Assembly (NCBI GenBank): GCA_934511465.1
Contig: CAKSWG010000002.1
Coordinates: 1-64,000 of the forward strand
DNA length: 64,000 bases
Direction of reading: 5' to 3'
Origin: an uncultured Faecalibacterium sp.
GTDB lineage: Bacteria > Bacillota > Clostridia > Oscillospirales > Ruminococcaceae
Each line of letters opens with the position of its first letter. The first letter of the stretch is position 1. The position numbers were made by a program, and so were the translations under genes. The notes below the pieces were generated by a model, which had not been told where the DNA came from, did no database searches, and saw only the letters and a program-made list of their open reading frames with translations. Shown here piece by piece: positions 40,955 through 49,171 of the stretch.

Positions 40955-43141
40955 TTAGCGGCAGACCGGGTCGGCGGCATCGTAAAGGGCCTGCGCCATA
41001 CGGCTGGCATCCTCCGGGGTCATCAGGTCCTGCACCACGTTGCGGACGGCAGTGCCCACCGCAAATTCGTATTTCGGGATGGAGAACCGCTCCGGGGTCT
41101 GGTTTATCACCCCACGCTGTCCCAATCCAAAGCTCTTTTTAGAAGTGTTCATCCACGGGAAGATGCTGTAGTTCTGGAAATCCTCATAGGCATCCACGAT
41201 GGGGGAGGTGCCGCCCAGACGAACCAGCAGGGAAGCCACATCCGCAGAGTAGTACCAGTGGAAGAACTGCTTGCAGGCTTCCGCTTTTTGGCTGTATCGG
41301 GAGATGCCCACGATGCCGCCGCCCAGCAGAGGCTTGCATCCCGGAAGGATGGCCGCGCCCACCCGACCGACGACCACCGAATTTCCGGAGTTGATCAGTT
41401 CGGCTGCATAGTTGGAGTAGATGACGGTCATGGCGGTCTTTCCCTCCGCAAATTTCTGGATGCTGTCGCCCCACCAGTTCTGCTTGCAGGAGAACTTTTC
41501 CAGTGCACGGTACTGGCGCATGGCCGCCTGCATTTCGGGGCAGTCCAGCCGGAGGGTCTCCGGCGTAGAGCCGAAGCGGTCGATGCGGGAAAGGTAGAAG
41601 GGCAGAAAATCGCTTGCCGCAACGGAGGCAGAGCCGCAGGTCATGGTGGTGCCGTACTCGGTGGGGGAGTCCGGGTTGCAGCTGCGGGTGAAGAACTCCG
41701 CAGCGTGGAGATACTGCTCGTAGGTGGTGGGCACCACAAGATTTTCGTGGAAACGCTCGTAGTAGGCGCGGCACAGCTTGGCGTCGTGGAACAGGTCGGT
41801 GCGGTACAAAAAGATCTGCACACTGGGGTCAAGGGGAAGGGCATAGACCCGGCCGTTCAGCATCGAGTAGCTGTCGTAGCCGTTTTTGATCAGCCGGGGG
41901 GACAGCCCCTCCGGGGAGATGGAAAGCTCGTCCAGCGGACGATAAATGCTTTGCCCGATGTCTCCGAACTGCGCCACGTCAATACGGATCATATCATAGG
42001 TAAAATGCGGCCCGATGAGGTTCAGCTGCGCCAGCAGGTCATCGTAGGGGACACCGATCAGCTTGACCCGGATGCCGCTGCGGTGCTCAAATTCCGGCAG
42101 CAGCTTGCGGAGTGCCTGGGTGGAAGGGTTTTCCAGCGTGAGCATGGTCAGCTGGGTGTCCGGCATCCGCTGCAGCCCGGGGAAGGAATCGGCAAAGCCT
42201 TTTGGCGCATAGAAAAGCTCTTTTTCCGCCGAGGCAGAGTCCTGGTCGAGCTTTGAAAACAGCTTGATGATGCGGATGCCCAGAAAGCCGTAATCCAGAT
42301 GATACAGCTCCACCGCCTTTTCCGGCAGGGCAGTGCAGGCACCGATGGTGAGGATGGGCGGGATCTTTTCAATGTGCAAAAGCCGGAACGCCCGGAGCAG
42401 CGCATCGGTGCAGACCGAGCTCTGGGTCAGGATCACATCGTAGGGGTCGGCGTTCTGCGCCAGCTCAAAGGCCTGATTCAGCGCCAGCTTATACCCGGAG
42501 GGGATGTGTGCCAGTGTCAGCCCCTGCGCCTGCGCACATTTCTGCAGGCTGGAAAAGATGGGGTTTTCGGCCTCGCCGTGCCTTTCCACCCCGAAGTAGG
42601 CGATTGACCGCCAATGCTTTTGGGCACAGAACGCGGTCACTGCGGCACCGATCTTCTGCGGGTCAAAGGAAAGGAACCATTCGTCCGTCCGCAGCGTTCT
42701 GGGCCTGCGCTCCACAAATACGATGGGACAGTGCAGAGAGCGGTATTTTTCCAGGCACTCTTTACTTAAAGTAGAAATGACGATGAGGGCTGCCAGCCCG
42801 GATGCCCGCAGATTGTCCAGAATGACCTCTTCCTCCGCAGGGATATCCTCGGTCTGGTACACCAGCAGGCTTTTCTGGCTTTTGGGAAAATTCAGCTGGA
42901 GCGCCGTGAAAAAATCGATGTACTTGGCTTCCTTCAGGGATGGCAGGATGACGGCGATGGTGTTGGGCGAGCCCTGACGGAGCCGCTGTGCCTGAACATT
43001 GGGAACATAGCCGAGTTTCTTTATGGCATTTTCTACCAGCTGTATCTTTTCGATGCTGACCTTTCCGGTCTTGTTCAGAACATTGGAAACGGTGCCGTGG
43101 GATACGCCGGCTTCTTTGGCGATATCGTTGATGGTAGGCAC
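40955..43141 (-). CDS. LacI-family regulator fused to a solute-binding-protein domain
   Basis: This 728-residue protein has three parts. Residues 1-58 are a LacI helix-turn-helix and hinge (TINDIAKEAGVSHGTVSNVLN, AQRLRQG). Residues 60-325 are the usual LacI sensor (TIAVILPSL, DVILTQSSV). Residues 328-725 read as a type 1 extracellular solute-binding protein (MLTLENPSTQALRKLLPEFE, GVPYDDLLAQLN, VYALPLDPSVQIFLYRTDLF, FAEGKTAMTVIYSNY). No signal peptide exists, so the solute-binding domain must act in the cytoplasm, probably as a second ligand sensor. It is divergent from an ABC importer gene cluster. Two matching operators lie in the shared intergenic region. Confidence 0.85.
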   Translation of the reverse strand: MPTINDIAKEAGVSHGTVSNVLNKTGKVSIEKIQLVENAIKKLGYVPNVQAQRLRQGSPNTIAVILPSLKEAKYIDFFTALQLNFPKSQKSLLVYQTEDIPAEEEVILDNLRASGLAALIVISTLSKECLEKYRSLHCPIVFVERRPRTLRTDEWFLSFDPQKIGAAVTAFCAQKHWRSIAYFGVERHGEAENPIFSSLQKCAQAQGLTLAHIPSGYKLALNQAFELAQNADPYDVILTQSSVCTDALLRAFRLLHIEKIPPILTIGACTALPEKAVELYHLDYGFLGIRIIKLFSKLDQDSASAEKELFYAPKGFADSFPGLQRMPDTQLTMLTLENPSTQALRKLLPEFEHRSGIRVKLIGVPYDDLLAQLNLIGPHFTYDMIRIDVAQFGDIGQSIYRPLDELSISPEGLSPRLIKNGYDSYSMLNGRVYALPLDPSVQIFLYRTDLFHDAKLCRAYYERFHENLVVPTTYEQYLHAAEFFTRSCNPDSPTEYGTTMTCGSASVAASDFLPFYLSRIDRFGSTPETLRLDCPEMQAAMRQYRALEKFSCKQNWWGDSIQKFAEGKTAMTVIYSNYAAELINSGNSVVVGRVGAAILPGCKPLLGGGIVGISRYSQKAEACKQFFHWYYSADVASLLVRLGGTSPIVDAYEDFQNYSIFPWMNTSKKSFGLGQRGVINQTPERFSIPKYEFAVGTAVRNVVQDLMTPEDASRMAQALYDAADPVCR

Positions 43142-43179
43142 AGGATCTTCCCCCTTTTTTGCAGACGGTCTTTTCTATG

Positions 43180-43208
43180 ATAATATCCTAAACGGTCAAA
43201 AATTACAA
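43180..43208 (-). promoter_or_regulatory. Promoter of the LacI-type gene
   Basis: On the minus strand TTGTAA and TATTAT are 17 bases apart, about 40 bases before the start codon. Confidence 0.65.
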
Positions 43209-43233
43209 GAAAAAAAGTAAAAATCTGCCGTTC

Positions 43234-43249
43234 AAATTGGAACGAGTCA
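43234..43249 (+). promoter_or_regulatory. Operator candidate 1
   Basis: AAATTGGAACGAGTCA is identical, in the opposite orientation, to 43387-43402. The core TTGGAACGAGTCA(A/T) has the TTG...CG...CAA symmetry and central CG of LacI-family operators. It lies 26 bases upstream of the -35 of the regulator gene. Confidence 0.7.
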
Positions 43250-43385
43250 TTATTTTAACAAAGTCTCACGGGCAAAAGGGCGAAAACAACCCGTAAATCA
43301 TTGTCATATTGCACACAAAAAGTAAACCTCACCTGTGAATATGGTAGAATTACGCGTTGCAGACTGAAATTTTACCTGTATTTGA

Positions 43386-43414
43386 TTGACTCGTTCCAAT
43401 TTTGGCGGTATACT
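43386..43414 (+). promoter_or_regulatory. Promoter of the ABC importer operon, overlapped by operator 2
   Basis: TTGACT and TATACT are separated by exactly 17 bases. The second copy of the 16-base operator (43387-43402) covers the -35 and most of the spacer, so binding there should repress. The two operator centres are 153 bases apart, which would permit looping. Confidence 0.75.
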
Positions 43415-43485
43415 GAGCACAACACGAGGGGGAACAAGCCGCTCCCCACAAAATTGACTGAGGAAAATGAAAAAGGAGAAAAGTC

Positions 43486-44604
43486 ATGAGAAAGATTTCT
43501 CGCCGCAGCTTCATCAAGGCTGCAACCTTTACCGCAGCCGCTGCTGCACTGACCGCTTGCGGTGGTTCTTCTTCCAGCACCACCACTGCTTCCAGCACTG
43601 CTGCTTCTGCCGCTGCTGACAACACCCCCTCCAACAAGGGCACCGGCGTTACCCTGAATGTCTACACCAACTCCGATACCGACGGCCGCGACGAGTGGCT
43701 GATCGAGCGTGCCGCACAGGATGGCTTCAAGGTCCAGGTGGTCGGCGCAGGTGCTGCTGACACCCAGAACCGTCTGCTGGCTGAGAAGGCTTCTCCCATT
43801 GCTGACGTTGTGTTCGGTCTGAACGCCATCATCTGGGAGTCCCTGAAGGCTGAGGACATCCTGATCCCCTTTGTGCCGGAGTGGGCAGACGAGATCCCCG
43901 CCGGTCTGAACGACGACGAGGGCTACTACCACGCCATCGTCAAGCAGGCCATTCTGCTGGTCTACGATCAGAACCAGCTCACCGAAGATCAGGCTCCCAC
44001 CGATTGGCCCGACCTGTGGACCAAGCCGGAGTTCGATAAGAAGTACGAGTACCTGACCAGTCTGGGCGGCGGCACAGTCCGCAACGTCATCGCCGGTATC
44101 CTGACCCGCTATGCGGACCCCAACGGTGATCTGGGCATTGCACAGGAAGGCTGGGATGCTATCGCCGAGTACTACAAGCACGGTGTGCCCAATGAGAGCG
44201 GCGTGGACCTGTACGCACAGATCGCCAGCGAGAACAGCACCGTTGTCTGCGGTCAGATGTGGTCCTCCGGCGTTGAGACCCGCGACGAGCAGTACGGTGT
44301 CAAGACCGGCTACGCAATTCCCGAAATCGGCGTTCCCTATGCAGTTGAGGGCGTTGCTATCGTGAGCGGCACCAAGAATGAGGAAGAGGCACAGCGCTTC
44401 GTCAACTGGTTCGGCAGCGCACAGATCCAGGGCGAGTGGTCTGAGGTCTTCTCCACCCTGCCGGCAAACACCAACGCTGTCGGTAAGGCCAACGAGTTCA
44501 ACCAGACCATCGCAGAGCTGCCCGCACAGCAGATCGACTGGGCACTGGTTGCACAGAACATCGACGCATGGTGCGAGAAGATCATGCTCGAGTACATGCC
44601 GTAA
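43486..44604 (+). CDS. ABC importer solute-binding lipoprotein
   Basis: This 372-residue protein starts MRKISRRSFIKAATFTAAAA, a Tat-like SRRSFIK followed by the lipobox LTAC at about residue 26 and a Ser/Thr linker. The mature part is a type 1 binding protein of the AfuA/FbpA/PotD class (LNVYTNSDTDGRDEWLIERA, AEKASPIADVVFGLNAI, NDDEGYYHAIVKQAILLVY, QRFVNWFGSAQIQGEW). It is first in an operon with an ATPase, a double permease and a GDPD. By context I infer a phosphorylated or glycerophosphodiester ligand rather than iron. AAAGGAG precedes the ATG. Confidence 0.88.
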   Translation: MRKISRRSFIKAATFTAAAAALTACGGSSSSTTTASSTAASAAADNTPSNKGTGVTLNVYTNSDTDGRDEWLIERAAQDGFKVQVVGAGAADTQNRLLAEKASPIADVVFGLNAIIWESLKAEDILIPFVPEWADEIPAGLNDDEGYYHAIVKQAILLVYDQNQLTEDQAPTDWPDLWTKPEFDKKYEYLTSLGGGTVRNVIAGILTRYADPNGDLGIAQEGWDAIAEYYKHGVPNESGVDLYAQIASENSTVVCGQMWSSGVETRDEQYGVKTGYAIPEIGVPYAVEGVAIVSGTKNEEEAQRFVNWFGSAQIQGEWSEVFSTLPANTNAVGKANEFNQTIAELPAQQIDWALVAQNIDAWCEKIMLEYMP

Positions 44605-44718
44605 TCATCCCGGCATTCTGAAGTTCGTTCGTTTACAATAATGCGGAAAGGTCGGTTTGCAGATGCCATACAGCGAGCCGACCTTTTTTCGCAGCTGCTC
44701 ATCATCGAGGTACAGAGC

Positions 44719-45735
44719 ATGATCAAACTTGAACATATCGAAGTGACTTTTGGCTCCTTCAAAGCCCTGAAGGACATCAACATTGACATCCACGAAGGTG
44801 AGTTCTTCACCTTCCTTGGACCCTCCGGCTGTGGCAAGACCACGACCCTGCGTACCATCACCGGCTTCATTTCTCCCAGTGCCGGTACTGTCAGCGTCCG
44901 CGGCAAGGACATCACCCACACCCCCATCGAAAAGCGCAACATCGGCATGGTGTTCCAGAGCTACGCTCTGTTCCCCACCATGACCGTGTACGAGAACATC
45001 GCCTTCGGCCTGCAGGTCCAGAAGATGGACAAGGAGGAGATCCGCAAAAAGGTCGTTGAGATGGGCAAGAAGGTGGACCTGAACGAAGAGCAGCTGAAGA
45101 AGAAGGTCTCCGAGCTGTCCGGCGGTCAGCAGCAGCGTGTGGCCATCGCCCGTGCGCTGGTCACCAACCCTGAGATCATCTGCCTGGACGAGCCTCTGTC
45201 CAACCTTGACGCAAAGCTGCGCGTTCAGCTGCGCAACGAACTGAAGGACCTGCAGAAGCGTTTCGGCATTACCACCGTTTACGTCACCCACGATCAGGAA
45301 GAGGCTCTGACCCTTTCTGACCGCATCGCAGTGTTCAACAAGGGCGTGATCGAGCAGATCGGCCGTCCGGATGAAATTTACAGCCACTCCGCAACCGAGT
45401 TCGTCTGCAACTTCATCGGCGACATCAACCGCCTGACCCCGGAATTCCTCGCCGGCACCGGTGCAGATAAGGTGGAGAGTGTTGATCCCAAGAAGCACTG
45501 CTACATCCGTCTGGAGCGTATGCACGTCAACGAGACGATGGCCACCGACACCCTCAAGACCGAAGCTGTGGTGGAAGATTACGAGTTCTACGGCCTGTAC
45601 ATCAAGTACACCGTCCGTGCCTTCGGCCAGACCATCAAGGTCATCGAGAAGAACAGCGGCAAGACCCTGTACAAGAAGGGCGATACGGTGACGCTGAGCT
45701 ATAACCCTGCTGACATCATGCAGTACGAGGGGTGA
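44719..45735 (+). CDS. ABC importer ATP-binding protein
   Basis: This 338-residue ATPase powers the importer. It shows Walker A GPSGCGKTT, Q-loop NIGMVFQSYALFP, signature LSGGQQQR, Walker B IICLDEPLSNLD and the switch VTHDQEEAL. A C-terminal TOBE-like region (from about 240) completes the Fbp/Pot/Ugp subfamily. The start MIKLEHIEVTFG is preceded by GAGG; the frame is open to 44641 without a ribosome site. It ends eight bases before the permease gene. Confidence 0.9.
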   Translation: MIKLEHIEVTFGSFKALKDINIDIHEGEFFTFLGPSGCGKTTTLRTITGFISPSAGTVSVRGKDITHTPIEKRNIGMVFQSYALFPTMTVYENIAFGLQVQKMDKEEIRKKVVEMGKKVDLNEEQLKKKVSELSGGQQQRVAIARALVTNPEIICLDEPLSNLDAKLRVQLRNELKDLQKRFGITTVYVTHDQEEALTLSDRIAVFNKGVIEQIGRPDEIYSHSATEFVCNFIGDINRLTPEFLAGTGADKVESVDPKKHCYIRLERMHVNETMATDTLKTEAVVEDYEFYGLYIKYTVRAFGQTIKVIEKNSGKTLYKKGDTVTLSYNPADIMQYEG

Positions 45736-45742
45736 TTCTGAG

Positions 45743-47464
45743 ATGAAAGAAAAGAAAAAATTCTCATTTACGCCTGAAAAGCTGTGGGGAATTGCAATTT
45801 TTGTGTTCTTCGCATGGTTCATTTTCGCATTTCTGGTATTCCCCAACCTCAACACCGTGGTGAGCGTGTTCTACCAGAACGGTCACTTTACCACCGAGAT
45901 CTTCACAAAGCTCATCCACTCTACCAAGGCGATGCGAAGCCTGCGGAACAGCTTGATCCTTGCGCCCACCCTGTCCCTTACCGTCGGCTTTATCGGCATC
46001 AGTCTGGTGCTGATCACCGAGTATTTCGACATCAAGGGTGCCAACATCCTCCGTCTGGGCTACATGACCACCCTGATCTACGGCGGCATTATTCTGGTCT
46101 CCGGCTACAAGTTCATCTACGGCAAGACCGGTATCCTGACCACCCTGTTCGCCAAGATCATCCCCAGCTTCCCCATTGACTGGTTTGAAGGCTACTGGGC
46201 AGTTCTGTTCGTTATGACCTTCGCCTGCACCTCCAACCACATGATCTTCCTCCGCAACGCCATGCGTTCGGTGGACTTCCAGACCGTCGAGGCTGCACAG
46301 AACATGGGCGCATCCCAGTTCCGCATCCTGACCAAGGTGGTCCTGCCGGTGCTGACCCCCTCTCTGATGGCTGTCACCATCCTGACCTTCATCACCGGTC
46401 TGTCCGCTACCTCCGCACCTCTGCTGGTTGGCGGTCAGGACTTCCAGACCATCACCCCCATGATCCTGACCTTCGCCAACAACGTCAGCTCCCGCCCGCT
46501 GGCAGCACTGCTGGCTCTGTTCCTTGGCGTTGCTACCATCATCCTGCTGACCATCATGATCCAGATCGAGAAGCGCGGTCATTATATGTCCGTTTCCAAG
46601 GTCAAGACCACCATCGTCAAGCAGAAGATCCGCAACCCCATCCTGAACGTCGTGGCTCATGTGTACGCTTACCTGCTGTTCCTCATCTATGTCATCCCCG
46701 TGGCACTGGTCGTTCTGTTCTCCTTCACCGACTCTGCCACCATCGCAAGCAAGCACCTGACCCTGTCCAGCTTCACTCTGGATAACTACATCTCCATCTT
46801 CCAGAAGGCTTCCTCCTACAAGCCCTTCGTGGTCAGTATCGCCTACTCCGCCATTGCTGCTTCCTTTGTGGCAATCATCGTTCTGGTGGCCTGCCGCATC
46901 CTGCAGAAGCGCAGGGACCGTCTGGGCGGCGCACTGGAATACGGCCTGCTGATCCCCTGGCTGCTGCCCACTACCCTGATGGCTCTGGGTCTGATCACCA
47001 CCTACAACACCCCGCGCGTCTGGATGTTCAACAAGGTCCTGACCGGTACCTCCGTCATCATGCTCATCGGCTACATCATCATCAAGATCCCCTTCACCCT
47101 GCGTATGACCAAGGCTGCTTTCTTTGCGCTGGATGATTCTCTGGAGGATGCAGCCCGGAATATGGGTGCGAAGCCCTTCTACACCTTCATGCGTGTGCAG
47201 CTGCCCATCATCCTGCCTACGGTTCTGGCTATCTTTGCCCTGAACTTCAACGGCTTGCTGGGCGACTACGATATGTCCGTGTTTATGTATCACCCCCTGA
47301 ACAAGCCTCTGGGCGTGTACATCAAGTCCCTGACCGACTCCGAGACCAACGCAGACAACGCTGCCCTGACCTTCGTGTATGCAGTGCTGATGATGATCAT
47401 CTCTGCCGTCGTTATGTATCTGGTCTATGGCCGCGGCAACAAGGTGGACAAGAGCAAAGAGTGA
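45743..47464 (+). CDS. ABC importer permease, two fused permease halves
   Basis: This 573-residue membrane protein has two homologous halves, each with about six helices and an EAA loop. The first loop is EAAQNMGASQFRILTKVVLP near residue 183 and the second is EDAARNMGAKPFYTFMRVQL near 470. The fused form is typical of FbpB/AfuB-type importers, so no second permease gene is needed. A short basic N-terminus (MKEKKKFSFTPEKLWG) precedes the first helix. It lies between the ATPase and the GDPD genes. Confidence 0.9.
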   Translation: MKEKKKFSFTPEKLWGIAIFVFFAWFIFAFLVFPNLNTVVSVFYQNGHFTTEIFTKLIHSTKAMRSLRNSLILAPTLSLTVGFIGISLVLITEYFDIKGANILRLGYMTTLIYGGIILVSGYKFIYGKTGILTTLFAKIIPSFPIDWFEGYWAVLFVMTFACTSNHMIFLRNAMRSVDFQTVEAAQNMGASQFRILTKVVLPVLTPSLMAVTILTFITGLSATSAPLLVGGQDFQTITPMILTFANNVSSRPLAALLALFLGVATIILLTIMIQIEKRGHYMSVSKVKTTIVKQKIRNPILNVVAHVYAYLLFLIYVIPVALVVLFSFTDSATIASKHLTLSSFTLDNYISIFQKASSYKPFVVSIAYSAIAASFVAIIVLVACRILQKRRDRLGGALEYGLLIPWLLPTTLMALGLITTYNTPRVWMFNKVLTGTSVIMLIGYIIIKIPFTLRMTKAAFFALDDSLEDAARNMGAKPFYTFMRVQLPIILPTVLAIFALNFNGLLGDYDMSVFMYHPLNKPLGVYIKSLTDSETNADNAALTFVYAVLMMIISAVVMYLVYGRGNKVDKSKE

Positions 47465-47493
47465 TCCAATAATTCAGAAATGAGGTATTTGAT

Positions 47494-48354
47494 ATGGTCG
47501 GCAAAAAAGAATATGCACAGATCAACGAGCTGTTGAATGCGCGTCTGGATGCCAAAAAGGTTCTCATTGCGGTGCATCGCGGCGCATGGGGCGGCAACAT
47601 CATCGAGGGCACCGTGCCCTCCCTTGAGCTGGCACTGAAGATGGGTGCGGATATGTTCGAGTGCGACCTGTCCAAGTCCACCGACGGCGTGATCTATGCC
47701 TTCCACGATACGCAGGAGCCTCGCCTGCTGAAAACGAAGCAGAACGTCAAGACCATGACCTCCGCAGAGATCGACGCACTGGAGTTCTACAACAGCATCG
47801 ACGAGCCCAGCGGAAAGCATGTCCAGCGTTTTGAAGAAGTGGTGAAGTATTTCACCCACGGCGAGCTGTTCAACATTGATCGTTCCTGGCCCATCCTTGC
47901 CGAGACCCATGAGCTGCTGAAGGACTACCCCCATGTGGTCAAACAGGCGATCATCAAGACCCCGGTAAAGGACGAATATCTGGAGTTCTTCCAGAACTGC
48001 CCGGTCAAGTATATGTATATGCCCATCGTGTACAACATGGAGGAGCTGCGTAAAGTTCTGACCTACGACAACATCAACATCGTTGGCGTGGAGGCCATTG
48101 CCAAGACCGCGGATTCCGAGATGATCGACCCGGAGAACCTGAAGTGGATTCGGGAGCAGGGTCTGTACATCTGGGTCAACAGCATCAATCTGGGCAGAGG
48201 TCACGAGCTGAGCGGCACCTACAACGACGATGTGGCCCTCAGCGAGGGACCGGATGCCGCATGGGGCGTTCTGATGGATCGTGGATACAATGTGATCCAG
48301 ACCGACTGGCCTTCCCTGCTGGCTTCTTATCGGGACGAGAGATTCGGCGTATAA
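47494..48354 (+). CDS. Glycerophosphodiester phosphodiesterase (GDPD)
   Basis: This 286-residue TIM-barrel enzyme hydrolyses glycerophosphodiesters to glycerol-3-phosphate and an alcohol. The catalytic start VHRGAWGGN has the His-Arg pair, then ADMFECDLSKSTDGVIYAFHD provides the metal Glu/Asp and second His. The usual HRG...PENT reads IIEGT here, with Gly for Asn. No signal peptide is seen, so it acts on imported substrate in the cytoplasm. This context supports the ABC importer carrying glycerophosphodiesters. GAGG precedes the ATG. Confidence 0.88.
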   Translation: MVGKKEYAQINELLNARLDAKKVLIAVHRGAWGGNIIEGTVPSLELALKMGADMFECDLSKSTDGVIYAFHDTQEPRLLKTKQNVKTMTSAEIDALEFYNSIDEPSGKHVQRFEEVVKYFTHGELFNIDRSWPILAETHELLKDYPHVVKQAIIKTPVKDEYLEFFQNCPVKYMYMPIVYNMEELRKVLTYDNINIVGVEAIAKTADSEMIDPENLKWIREQGLYIWVNSINLGRGHELSGTYNDDVALSEGPDAAWGVLMDRGYNVIQTDWPSLLASYRDERFGV

Positions 48355-48385
48355 CCGATAAAAAGCCCGGAGTGTAACCCCTGAA

Positions 48386-48416
48386 GGCAGAGACTGCACG
48401 GGTCTCTGCCTTTTTG
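48386..48416 (+). terminator. Terminator of the ABC-GDPD operon
   Basis: The stem GGCAGAGAC/GTCTCTGCC with a seven-base loop is followed by TTTTTG. Confidence 0.88.
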
Positions 48417-48432
48417 TATAGGAGACGATACC

Positions 48433-49116
48433 ATGAAACTATTCTATGGGACTGGGAACCAGAGCAAGCTGCGGAATATGCGTGCCATCCTTGCCGGGAT
48501 GCCCATTGAACTTGTTACCCCGGCAGACCTTGGCATCCGACTCCCTGCTGTGGATGAGACCGGCGCAACGCCGCTGGAAAATGCAGCGTTGAAAGCCGAG
48601 GCATACCATGCTGTCTCCGGCCTGCCCAGCTTCTCGCTGGATTCCGGGCTGTATCTGGAAGGGGTGCCGGCAGAGCTTCAGCCGGGGCCATACGTCCGCC
48701 GGGTAAAGGGCAGGGAGCTTTCCGATGAGGAGTTCATTGCCTATTATCAGCAGCTGGCGCACCAGTACGGCGGCAGGCTCAAGGCACGGTTCATCAACGG
48801 GCTGTGCGTGGTGCTGGACGACCGGCAGCGGAAAGAAGCCGCCGGGCCGCAGGTCTCCACAGACTGGTTTTGGATCGTGGAAACGCCCCACTCTACCCGG
48901 TTGAAGGGCTTTCCCATGGACAGCATTGCGGTAGATCCCCGGACCGGGCGGTACTGGGTGGAGGGCGATTTGAAGGACGAACAAAACGCCAAGGGTTCTG
49001 CCCTTGCCACGGGTGTCCGACGGTTCTTTTCAGAGCTGCTGCAAAACGACTTACACTCTGAGATCGTTCCCTATCCAGATCGATCCGAAAAACACGAGAG
49101 AAAACACGAGAAATAA
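48433..49116 (+). CDS. RdgB/HAM1-family non-canonical purine NTP pyrophosphatase
   Basis: This 227-residue protein should hydrolyse dITP/XTP-like nucleotides to monophosphates. Family marks are FYGTGNQSKLRNMRAIL, ETGATPLENAALKAEAYH and SLDSGLYLEGV. The usual PGxxSARY segment is altered to QPGPYVRRV, and the C-terminus has a charged tail (DRSEKHERKHEK). The enzyme may therefore have shifted specificity. It starts 17 bases after the ABC-operon terminator with AGGAGA and is followed 55 bases later by the antiporter gene. Confidence 0.82.
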   Translation: MKLFYGTGNQSKLRNMRAILAGMPIELVTPADLGIRLPAVDETGATPLENAALKAEAYHAVSGLPSFSLDSGLYLEGVPAELQPGPYVRRVKGRELSDEEFIAYYQQLAHQYGGRLKARFINGLCVVLDDRQRKEAAGPQVSTDWFWIVETPHSTRLKGFPMDSIAVDPRTGRYWVEGDLKDEQNAKGSALATGVRRFFSELLQNDLHSEIVPYPDRSEKHERKHEK

Positions 49117-49171
49117 AAGAAACAAAGCGAAAGAAAGAAAACACATATTCTGACAGGAAAGGAGAAATTTT

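Noticed and set aside
43486..47464. Iron(III) importer
   Set aside because: The subunits are of the Fbp/Afu class, but the coupled cytoplasmic GDPD and the LacI-type regulation argue for a carbon or phosphate source; iron remains only a weak alternative.
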